Both the position numbers and the translations under genes were made by a program. From Poa pratensis (taxonomy: Eukaryota; Streptophyta; Magnoliopsida; Poales; Poaceae), in the NCBI GenBank assembly GCA_947311845.1, contig CAMZMU010000063.1, forward strand, positions 120,236,135 to 120,300,134: a DNA stretch of 64,000 bases. The letters are read 5' to 3'. The notes beneath the pieces are model-generated. The model was not told where the DNA came from and did not search any database. It saw only the letters and a program-made list of their open reading frames with translations. Of the stretch, positions 43,281 through 54,600 are shown in pieces (positions within the stretch are counted from its first letter, which is position 1; every line of letters begins with the position of its first letter).

Positions 43281-44499
43281 GGTCGCCGGCTGGGCGCTCT
43301 CTCGATCCGCCGCAGGAAAAGAAGAGTGGATGTGGAGTGGTGGCAGTGACGACGGCGGAGGTAGGTCTCTTTCTCTTTCGGGGGAAACAACTGGAATGCA
43401 TTTGGAGAACTTGCGGGCAAGATGGTTAGGTGGGTGGTTGTACCCCCAGCGCACCAGAGTTCAAACCCAGGTTTGACTTTGGTGTTTCTCATTTAGGCGG
43501 AATATTCTTCAGTGGGAGGCGACGTTCCCGTCGACAGCGAAGCGCCGTGGTGACTTCGTCAATCTCAAGACTCTCCGCCGGCTCAGTCTCTCGGAGGTGC
43601 TCATAGGGGTAGGGTGTGCGTGTGTGCGTTCACAGGGGTGAGTGTATACGCGTGTATGTGAGCGTCTGCGTTGTACCGTGTTTCGCAAGAAAAAAACTGG
43701 AATGCATTTGGGCTTGGGCTTGTGCTTGAACCGATCTCTTTGAACGGGCTAAGTTTAGCCCAGGTTCGTATGATGAACTGGCTATAGCGAAGGAGTTCTC
43801 GCGAACAAAAAAAAAAGGTCTCAACGAATGGATTCAGTGTACAGTTCTCTACGCTGATTTTTTTTTTTTTTGTCTCTGCTGCTGTAGAAGTTATGAAATG
43901 TTAGAATTGGATCCTGTATTGAACAATTTAAGAGATCAAAATAATCTATTTGAATCAGGTCAAAACTATTTCAGTCGGCGAATATGTCAAAAGAAACTGA
44001 AGTAACATTAGAAGATTAATTCACACTGCCATGTTTGTAATAATTCATGTGTACACGAAAAATTTAGTAAAAGATTACATATTCCATCCTTGGTCATGCA
44101 CTGAACAATTTAATTAGAAGTTAGTTATACAAGCTAAAGGTGATACAGTAAATCAGCCAGCTCGATCATGTCGACAACAAATTGTAATCAAAACAAGAAC
44201 ATATTAGGACCACCAAACCATCAGCAAGTAACCAAAGATGCTATAGCTTCAAGTCTGGAAGCGCAAAGACGTAGTTCAATAGTGCTATCATCTGAACACA
44301 ATAAGCATAACACCTCCTGATAATTGTGGTCAAAGGCACAGGGTAAAGAGCAAATATAATCACAATCCTGTGGCACATACTAAGCGTGTTGTCAACGAGA
44401 CCAAGTTGAATTCAAATCTGGATTGTACAAATTAACAACACAAGCATAAGATACACTATTTTCGTGGTGTGGCCGTATGAGCAATATATTCTCACTTCA
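43281..44499. other. F-box B upstream flank and GPI gene 3' flank
   Basis: The F-box upstream flank (to about 44,130) matches 37,640-37,724 plus 38,712-39,110 of unit A. A 240-bp segment at 43,430-43,690 is absent from unit A, so an insertion there is possible. From 44,240 it is the 3' flank of the intact GPI gene. No gene is seen. Confidence 0.5.
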
Positions 44500-45790
44500 T
44501 CAGCAAATTACAAATCCTGCCATCAAAACAATCAGCTGGGTGAATGGCTGGACGGAAGGAGACCAGTTCGACCCCGGGGGAGCAGGTGAGAAGTCGCCGG
44601 ATCCCGTGCTCGTGCTGAGGACGACGACAACCCAGTCTCCTTCATTGGCTATCCCGACACCGGAGAACTTGGTATCGTTCAGGTACTGGTTGTACTGGGA
44701 TTGTGTGTAGTTGGTCAGCACCACATCGGCCACAAGGCCGGGCACGCAGGCCGGCATCACCTGCCCGTCTTCGATCACCGACGCGTTGAGATGGCAATGG
44801 TCGAGGTACTTGGGGTAGTCCGGGAACTGCGGCTCGGTGCCGGGGACGGTGTTGGCTCCGGTGGTGTTGGTGCACTCCTGGCTTTTGAACTGCTTCGCCA
44901 GCTGTTCAGCCAAACAGTCGGCATTGCTGTTCTCGGAGAGCGCTGGGACCTTGAGAGAAGATCTGTAGCTATTGATGCCCTTGAGAAGATCAGAGTCACT
45001 TCCTGAAAACAGAAACGGTTGTATCAAGCAAACAATTTACAATGTGTTTGTTGCAGCATCGGAACAATCGGTTCACAATTCTCTGAATTTTCTGCCTAAG
45101 CAAGCAGTGGTATTTTGTAAGTAGAGTTCCAGATCTTCACGGGGCAAAAGCAAGTTTTTATCACTAATCTTCCCGTTTAAGTTGATCATATTAATTAAAC
45201 CGGCGTGCATTATTCCTAGTACACTTCACACCAACTCAATTAGTTAGAAACAGTTTGGTGCCGCCACTGCGAACTGTAAAAAAAACATGAGCATCGGCAG
45301 GAGGGAAAAGAATACTAGCCTCGATTGTGCAGAAATAACATATCGGAATTAGATCTCAACTGAAGGATCTAACTGATCATGAAATGATTTAAAAACTAGT
45401 CACAACTATGTGATCCGTTACTTAGAGAGAATGAAAAAATCATGAAAGATCAGGCCTCTCTCTCCAGTGCATTCACTTGAGCGATATCCAAGAACTTGGC
45501 ACATTCTTCTTGGTTCATGCGGCTACATACACCGACACTATGTCATCCTAAGCACATGCAAGAATAAAGTAAATTTACACCGCGCGCGTCAGATCCGGCT
45601 CACCACAGAAGAACCACCGAAGCTACTATTCGATGGATCCCAACCAAGCACAGAGCTCGACAAACTACTGAGAGGCGAATCAGAGTGCAAAAGAAGAAGA
45701 TCAGTGAGCGTCCTTACCGTCAGATCTGGCGCAATGCAGGAGGGAGGACGCGATGGCCAGGAAGCAGAAGAGGGAGACCCTGGGATCCAT
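44500..45790 (-). CDS. GPI-anchored protein (plant uncharacterised GPI-anchored family)
   Basis: Two exons, 45,790-45,718 and 45,002-44,500, join at a GT..AG intron to give 191 residues. Residues 1-23 (VSLFCFLAIASSLLHCA) are a signal peptide. The mature part starts with SDLLKGINSYRSSL and has conserved Cys and N-glycosylation sites (NTT, NAS, NYT), the pattern of a plant family of small GPI-anchored glycoproteins of unknown function. The end (Ser/Pro-rich, then FTQLIVLMAGFVIC) is a GPI-attachment signal. The frame and splice sites are intact, so this is the functional member of a three-copy cluster whose other two copies are exon-2 relics. It acts, if at all, on the outer face of the plasma membrane. 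Confidence 0.85.
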
Positions 45791-46385
45791 TTTTGCCCCA
45801 CCGAATCCTTCGATGTCGCCCCCTCCGACGGGTAGGTATGTATAGGGGGAGTGGGGAGGAAGGAAAGGAAGGAGGCGGCGAGTCGCTGTCCTGTCGCCAA
45901 CTACCTGCCGCTTCTTTTGCTCTTTACTCCTCCTCCCCCGACCTCCCGGCCTGTCCTGAAAAAGTGTCAGTAAATGTTTTCTCCAGGATTGTTTCAGCAT
46001 CATTTTTGGATTACAGCAAGAACAGTAGGGTGGGAATTAATCTAGAACACGGAGAGCACGTGAAGTTTGCTGTGGGATCTGATTCGAGAAATGGTGGAGA
46101 ATAAACTGTCATTTTCTCGGTCATGAAAGCTCTCTCATTGTTCTCTAACTAACAGTGTCGGTGTCGGTGCGTCTCCAGTGCTCAGCGTGTGTGCAATGCA
46201 ACAGATCTAACTACTGATATTTAAGTAAAGACGTTGCAATTAAGATATGGAGAACGTGCTAGCGGAGTTAATTAATTACGCCTTTTTTTGGAACCGGAAA
46301 AGGGTCCTTCCGAAGGTCTATTCATAGTGGGGGCACTAGCCCACTCGTTAGGGTCGCAGTGGCGCCTGGCGACAAGATTTTAACT
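45791..46385. other. Promoter side of the GPI gene and repeat edge
   Basis: The first ~200 bp carry the GPI gene 5' UTR and promoter on the minus strand. No clear TATA box was identified. From 46,285 a repeat starts that recalls retroelement sequence. Confidence 0.4.
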
Positions 46386-48125
46386 CGAGCAAAACTTTTA
46401 GAATTCTCACAGAGTGGACTTCTACCTATTATTATACCACAAGGGCTTGTCTTGATAGGGTTTTTTTATAGTGGTAGGTTACATTTACAAACAGGACCTC
46501 ATGAAAATCATAAATCTTAGTATAGTCCTTGAAGTTTACAATAAGAACCTCACAAGCATTGCATAATGCGATCCACTTAATGGAAGGTTTGGGGAAATTC
46601 ATATACCTGCACACAAACACGTTTGCATCCAGATACTTCCTAGAAAAACAATGATGAAGAGGGTTTCCAAAAGTTAGTTGCTGCTAGATTAGGGGAGAAT
46701 CCGGTGTGCTCTGGCCGGAGATTCCGTGTGTCTACACCGGAAACTCCAAACTCCGGACTCAGGACATTCGGAGATTCCAGTCGGCCATTTTTCCTGGGCT
46801 CGACCAAAGTGGTGACACTCGCTGGAGTCAGTCCGGAACATGGTCGAAACCTGTCCGGAATGTTCTTGGAGTTTCTGGTCTGGCCGGAAATTCCTATCTA
46901 GTCCGGAGATTCCGGCCATTCCAGACCGGAATCTCCAGTGTTAATATTCCTGCAACGGCTAGTTTTGGAGACACCTATATAAGCCTCTTCTACCTTGAGG
47001 AGTGCACCATGACCAGGATATCTGTATCCACCATTTTAACACCTGTCGGGAGAATTTTTAGAATTTTAGAGAGTGGGCTTCTACCTATTATTATACCACA
47101 AGGGCTAGTCTTGATAGGTTTTTTTTATAGTGGTAGGTTACATTTACAAAAAGGACCTCATGAAAATCATAAATCTTAGTATAGTCCTTGAAGTTTACAA
47201 AAAGGACCTAACAAGCATCGCATAAATGCGATCCAATCCTTCTCCACCGACACCGACATAGGAGCTCGAAGCTACGGGCGTCATCCCACCACCGGGGACG
47301 AACCACTTGGTGAGGATTCGGCGATGCACGTCACGCTAAGCTTGAAGATCCACCCATCTAGAGGAATAGGAGGCCCCACAGACGAGCCTGAGGAAAAAGG
47401 ACTGGCCACCTCGACCAAACATAGCAAAGGGGTATCTAAATTAAATGTCATTTCTCTCCTAAGTGGTTTGGGGTGTTTATTAACAACATAAGTGAGATCT
47501 TACAATGTGCTAAAGTAATATAGGTAGAATTGATGAAATGAATAAGACGGTGATTGACCTCTCAAAAAGGAGAAAAGAATGAAGGCAGCGGCCATAGTTT
47601 TATTGTTTTATTTGAGGCGTAGTGCAACCGTACTATCAAGAGGGGTTGCTTAATGGAAGGTTTGGGGAAATTCATATACCTGCACACAAACACGTTTGCA
47701 CCCAGATACTTCCTAGAAAAAAATGATGAAGAGGGTTTCCAAAAGTTAGTTGCTGCTAGATTAGGTCGAGAATCCGGTGTGCTCTGGCCGGAGATTCCGA
47801 TGTGTCTACACTGGAAACTCCGGACTCAGGACATTCGGAGATTCCAGTCGGCCATTTTTCCTGGGCTCGCCAAAGTGGTGACACTCGCTGGAGTCAGTCC
47901 GGAACATGGTCGAAACCTGTCCGGAATGTTCTTGGAGTTTTCGGTCTGGCCGGAAATTCCGGTCCCCCCGTGGGCATGAGATTTGCCTAGTCCGGAGATT
48001 CCGGCCATTCCAGACCGGAATCTCCAGTGTTAATATTCCTGCAACGGCTAGTTTTGGAGACACTATATAAAGCCTTCTTCTACCTTGAGGAGTGCACCAT
48101 GACCAGGATATCTTCATCCACCATT
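46385..48125. repeat. Interleaved direct duplication (a-b-a'-x-b')
   Basis: Segment a (about 46,395-46,570) recurs as a' (about 47,060-47,230). Segment b (about 46,576-47,030) recurs as b' (about 47,650-48,120), with high identity. The unique stretch x (about 47,235-47,648) lies between a' and b'. The b segments contain many ccggagattccgg-like inverted motifs and a TATATAA box ahead of tctaccttgaggagtgcacc. Open frames here overlap on both strands and are not supported as genes. It may be part of an LTR retrotransposon or a tandemly altered repeat. Confidence 0.75.
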
Positions 48126-48331
48126 GTTGCAAGCTCCAAAACTAGATCTCTCTCCCTACCCCCTCAAACACCTTACCCTTCTAGGACTTGGGGGTTGACC
48201 TAGCTCTAAACTTTCACCGAACAAATTTGATTTTTCTCACCATTCCATTGAGGAACTTGTTTCTTGGGTTCATTGGAACCCTAGACGGAAGTGGTCGTCT
48301 CGGTGGCTTTGGGGGTCGTCGGGGAAAGAGC

Positions 48332-49191
48332 ATGTTGCCCCATGTGTAGTTTTGGTAATTAATGACAATTCTTATGGACTAATGTTTGCGTTGAATATTC
48401 TTATAGATATTTTCCATGGGAAAAGATTGGAGTTCATATGTTGGACTCTAGAAGCTTACATGATGACCAATGTTCTATTCAAGGATTTATATGAAGAATG
48501 GTCATGTGTAGAGTTGAGCATATTGCAAGTATGTCTTGAATGGCAAGATAGCATGGATACTAATGTTCACCCTCAAGACATCATCTTTGTGAAGAGAGAA
48601 TGAAAGATACAAGTTGATCAAGGCTAAGTGCAAAGAGTGGATTCAAGTTGATCTAATTGATGTACCATGTGGGATCATTGGTCCAATGGTATGGTAAGTA
48701 ATTGTCCATATAGCTTTGCAAACTAATCCATGATATATGTGTGGAGTATCTTTGTGGGGTTAGGTATCTTTCCATGGGCTTGCATCAAAAGGAAGATTTC
48801 ATATAGCCATGTTGAATGGCCCAAGTGATGATCGTCATCAAGGTTGAGTTGTGGAAGTTCAAGATGAGCATCTAAACAAAGGAGGAACTCGGGAACACAT
48901 CATTGTCTTTGTGTGCCTCGGTTATTTCTATACCCGAGCTCTTTACTTATGCACTTCAGATTGTGATAGACTTCGTGTTTGAAATCTTATATCTTGCTAT
49001 CACCTTGTTAATTGTCTTGCTTAGCATAAGTTGTTGGTGCACTTAGTTGAGCCTAGTATATTTAGGTTGTGTGCTTGATAAATTAAACACTAATTTATTT
49101 CCACATTTGTCAAGCCTAAACCGGAAAAGTTTTAATCGGCTATTCACACCCCCCCCCCCCCCTCTCTAGGCGACAACGTTGTCCTTTCATC
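48332..49191 (+). mobile_element. LTR-like segment
   Basis: A stretch beginning tgttgccccatgtgtag and ending gtcctttca has TG..CA ends. A run at 49,147-49,170 of C residues and tctctaggcgacaacgttgtcc resembles the 3' end of Triticeae LTRs that precede a tRNA primer site. No partner LTR, internal coding region or clear 5-bp target duplication was found, so a solo or partial LTR is only a suggestion. Confidence 0.35.
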
Positions 49192-51608
49192 AGGGCATTG
49201 GTGTGAGCGTCCAATTGAGTTGTGGAGTGTTCCTCATCCTTGTTTGTTAGCAGAGGCCATCCACCATGCCCTTGCAGCGTTGGGTTGCATCAAGGTACCA
49301 GCGAATGCAGTAGTGGTGATGGTCCTAGACAACTTGAAGGAGAGGTGTTCATCTTTTGCAGCAATGAGGGTGGGTATTTCCAGCAGAGTTGTTATGTATT
49401 TGCAACGACGGTGGCGACAAACTTTGCAACACAGGCAACCACCCTTTGCAGCATAGGTGGTTTTTCTTTGTAGCAGCGGCAGATGGTATTTGCATTAGTA
49501 GTAGTGAATGATGGCAACAATGGCCTTAGAACATCTCTAACCGGACCACACTTCCCCATATACATTTGGGCGGACTGTCCGGACACGGCCTGGACAAAAA
49601 AAGCTACCCAATCGGACCCCCCATATTTTGTCCAAACGTTCTCACTGTCTAGGGATGCAAAAAGGGGACCATTTGTTCCACTTTTTCTCCATTTTGTACT
49701 AGTCTAGTACAAAATTTCGGTAGTGAGACAAATGGGTCCCGTTTTCGCATCCTTGTCGTTGTCCAGCACCCTATGTGGGGCGGAAATGGGGCTGCCTGGA
49801 TGCGTTGGAACACGTCCGGCACGTCAGATCCGTCCCAGAATAGCCAATTCTTCCCCCACATATACCTCTCTCCATTGATCCACTCCCCTCGACTCTGCTC
49901 CAAAATGGTAGGCTCCTACAACGGATCTAGGTACGAATCCGACCTCCACGGGGATACGCTTGTGGCGGAAGTTTCTAACCCCGCACCGGGCGATGAGTCG
50001 TTCGCCCTCCGGTACTCGTTAGAGGACAAGACATCCTCGCTGCCAGCTTGCCATGGTGAATGCAGTCGCTAGGTCTGGCAACTCCGGCGCTAGAGCCAGC
50101 CAAATGTCTAGCATGCCAAAGTTTTGTTCCTGTGCATCTCATTTATCATTCATTTATCATCAATCTATTTTTTACTGTGGTTTAATTGTGATGCTTGTTG
50201 GTTAATGCCGGACACAAATGTATCGAGACGGAATTTCAACTCCGCTAATGAAACAAAGATCTCGGATTTTGTTGGAAAAAATCAATCAAGTTTATAACGA
50301 ACATCCGTATAGAATACATGCCACGCGCATCGAGAACTCTCTCCACCGTAGATGGGCATGCGACTCGTGATCAAGTTTGTTGGGTGCTATGACCTGTAGA
50401 AATACCGGTAGGCAACACTAGCGCAAATCATAAATTTCCACCGCATATACAGGAAACTGATGCAGTTATAGATCACAGGATTACCACTATGTGTTGTGCC
50501 GGTCTCGGTGAAGCAAGTCGGGGCAGGGTAGACATACAATCCTCCCGATCAGTCGCTCCCATGAACAGCTCCTCTCGGCAGCTCGTCCATAGATGTTGCG
50601 CCTCTATCGGTACCCAGACGTTCGTTGTGGAAGTGCCGCACGCCAGACTTCTAGGTCCACGCGGATGGCAGGGGTGTGGGGAGACAGTGGCTGCGGTTGC
50701 GGAATGAGCAACCCTAAAACGCCCAGCTCCTCTCCTTTATATAGACTTCTCCATAATGGATGTTACAAGAGAAGCCCAATTCAGATCCAATTGAATCATA
50801 CTTCCAATCGAATCATGCTTCCAACACTTAAGTGTGTGACCCTATAGGTTCACACAGGTTTAGACATAACACGAGCACACCTCGGCCAACATGCTAACTC
50901 CTAAACGTACGTGATATTCCTTACAGGATTTGGATGTCGCGAGTGGACATACTCTTATGAGGGGTCTACTTTAATGGGTTCAATAAAATCGCACACACAA
51001 AACTTCATTTGCATCCCACATCTTGTTGTTGAAGTTTGGATTTTATAGGCCCAAACATTTCAAGTTAAAATCCAAGGCAGCTTGCTACCAGCTCTTCTGT
51101 TTGCCCGAATGCCCGGAGGTTGTCCAGAACTTCCGTCCAACTTCATTTGCATCCCACATCTTGTTTAAGTTTGCACTAAATGGATGTTGTGTTCCAGAGC
51201 TTAATCTTTTGGGGGTGTAAAACAATTAAAATATTCTTGGGATGCTCCAATTGAATTGCGGATTGCACTAAAAAACACTCCGTATCATGTGAGGCTGAAT
51301 AAGTGGAGGCATTGTGTCTATTGGATTCTAATATATTATTGTTAATCCCTATCTGTTAAGGAAAGAATAAAATGTGTAGTTCGTTTGCTGCGACAATTAT
51401 GATGTAAAACACAATAACACTCCAATTACTTGTTGAATCTCTTTTAATGGGATCTCGTGTCTCAGTTTTGTCTTCCTACTAAACTTTGTTACCATGGGTG
51501 CTAAGCTTCTTCGTTCATGCTCTGCAGCTAAGTCAACGAAATCAGACTACGTCAATACCAGTAAACAGAGCTGAACCCCATGATTCTTATCTACACGATA
51601 CAGGTTCC
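49192..51608. other. Repeat-like DNA without supported genes
   Basis: At 49,525-49,900 the sequence aacatctctaaccggaccacac recalls the end of a PIF/Harbinger-type element, but no partner end is seen. A short frame at 49,905-50,072 (MVGSYNGSRYESDLHGD) looks like the start of an element-encoded protein. Nothing in 50,100-51,600 is convincing. Confidence 0.4.
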
Positions 51609-54600
51609 CTAAATAAGGTTATATTCACAAGAGATAGCTAGGGCTCTAGTTGCTCTCCAGGCTACAAAATGTGAGCCCCTTCTCAGAACCACGGGTGCCA
51701 GGTCGGATCCATCATGCACAAGTTCCTCGAAGATAATGCAGCTTCCACTAGATCTGTGACGCCTCTTTGGACAGAGCGGCGGTTCTGTCGTGTTCTCCTC
51801 CTGAAATACCAATAGAATGATTAAAACTGCACAACTTGGTCCGAACATACCCAAAAGCAGTAGAATGTAAATACAGATCCAAAATTGTATTCTGATGTAA
51901 CCAGTAACAGAAAATTTTGACATCACGTGAAACCAAAAATTTAGAGCACTATTATATGTCATGTCTTAGGTGAAACATTTATAAACTTGATCAAACTATA
52001 ACACCGACGTATTGGAACTCCCATCCATATGCCCAAAAATGGGATCCGTCCTTTCCATTTCATAGAAGGAACAACGATCTCCAGTGATGGCATTGTCACC
52101 GTAAAAGGGTAAGTGACTGGCTAAGCTAATCCACACAGATGATAAATCAAACATATATTCTTTCAAAATAAATACAGTGCACACACGGCTCAAGAGACTG
52201 CATACCTCATCAGCAAGATAATGTGGTGATATTGACTTGATGCGGTTGATGACATGTTCCACATTGTTTACCACCTTCTGCTGGAAATCCAATGGATTGA
52301 TCATTCCAGCAGCGACTGGAACAGAAGGAATGCCTAGTGGCCTTCGCCATGACCAAGATAACAGTTCATCGCGGAAAAACATAGCCAAGTGATGCCATAT
52401 GTGTTGGCTTTTCTGAAAATCATAAAGCAACGATTTCAGTATGTTGCACATGCAAGGAAACTAAATAGATGTACCTGATAGGTAATGTACTCTTAGCGAC
52501 TACCATACAAGAATTGATCTATTCATTGTTGTCAAATGTACAAGCATGCCGGGTGGAAAAACTCACTTCTGGTGAAACCACAGACTGCGCAGCAGAACAC
52601 ATGGCAGATACGATAAGACCTTCGACACCAAAATTTGAGAAGAAAGCTTGCATGTTGCGTGTCAGCCTAAATGGAACTAGCTCATTGAACTCAATCAATC
52701 CATTTGGATCATAAGCTACAAAAGAACATATATGTGAGTCATCATAAAATTCTACATGCCCTATTTACGAAGATTGATATGCAACAGAAAAAGATTGTTT
52801 GTTCAGTAAGAAGAATACCTGGATGGAAGTCAGTCTGGAAGATTTTCCCAGTATTTTTAGCAAACAGAATTTTGTTAGGAGCCCTGCCACCAATCTGCAA
52901 CATGTATGACATGAAGCAGGACAGGGCAACTTGGATTGCAAACTGTTTCTTGAAAGTCCAGAGGTGGTTGCCAGTTGGCAGAATCTTGTGCATATACTGA
53001 GAGAAGATATTATCATTGACGATAGTTTTAGTAATTTCACTGTATGCTTGCAAACGTAGTTCCACCACTTGTTCCGGGGAGACCTGCCCTGAGATGGCTT
53101 GATTTAGCTGCTCTTTGAAAATTGTTATAGGTGAATCAGCTTCTCTGTTGTGTCGTGCACAATTAATTTCATAAACCTCAAGGAAAGTGCTGTACATCAA
53201 ATCATCCTCTACCATCCGGACCTGAAAAATAAGAATTGCTATGTCAAAACATGTTCATTATACACTACCCTGAAACCTAAAAATTCAGGACAACAGGTTA
53301 TTATCAGGTAACGAATAAGGGGGAAATTACTTCACCTGAGACCAAACAGGAATAATTATCGGGGTGTGGATAGCTAGATGACGACGTCTAGATTCCTTGT
53401 GTTTGTCAAACATTTTATTTAGAACACGGAATAGCTGCAGCATTCTTTCATCGCTCCGAGCATTTGGAGTCAATGATGTCTGAACAATAAAATGGCGCTG
53501 TGAACCATCAGAACCAATAAGTGTCAGGCGTCGAAAGCTACTACCATGCCTCCGGACAATTGGGATGTCAGGTCCAACCCTGTCCAATTTGACAGTGTGG
53601 TCAGGTGCAACCTCCTGCAAAAGAAATGCAAAGTTAGACAATAGAGAAAACAATTAGAGTGGACAGAAGTACAGCCAAGAACTGGGTGATCAAGCATAAT
53701 ACATTCAAGAGAATGTGGGACATAATGTTTGATGCTACACAAATCCTGAATGATAGAGTTCAGTATAGAGATTTAAAAGTGACCATCATGACCAACCTGA
53801 TCTGTAAAGTACTGCCCCGGGAGTTCTACGTCAACAACATGAAAATCCCTAAGTATTTTACTTTCTTCCTCCAGCTTTAATACAGCAGGGAACCTGTCCT
53901 CAACATTACTCTGCAGAACGTTCTTCCAGTGCTTCAATCTCTCGGTAAGGTCAGCAAGGGTTGCCGGAAATGTAGTAGCACTATCTGGGTCAAGGTCACG
54001 CTCAAAATCTTGCTTGTACTCCTTGACAAAATCAACATGCTTGTTAACAGCATCTTGTGAAAAGCAAGCTCTGCATACACCCGAAAGCTCCTTCTTGAGA
54101 GATTGTGGAACCTCGCCTGTGGTTGCAGTTGGATACTTGTAGCAGCGATGAAGCAGTGCATTAACCACAGCAAGAAGTCTTTCCTCAGGAAGAGTAACAA
54201 ATCTTGATCCAATTTCAGACAGTAAAAGCTGGAAGAAGCATGAAATAACATTAAATTATAAAGCAGTGTGCACAACATCAAAGTTTAAAGCTCTGGATAA
54301 GCTTAGAAGTGATCCTCAATGGTCATTAGAATTTCTCAAGCTCACCATTGGCATCATAGTTCATAAATAGTAGAACTAGCATGTACCACAACGTTTCTGT
54401 CCCTTTTAAAGGGTAGCGTTGTTTAACATATTTCCACACAAATATGCAAAAAGCCCAAATATTTACTCTACCACGCTTTTGGTATGTGTACGTCAATATG
54501 TATAGCTTCATTCTCATTACTAAAGTTTCTAACCAAAAATATAAATTAACTTTGACGTGTTTTACCTCGAGTTCGTTGGCTAGATTGGTATGCTTGCTCC

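Noticed and set aside
50489..50847. Short frames as a candidate small gene
   Set aside because: They have no homology I recognise, no clear promoter, and overlapping frames of similar length. Not supported.
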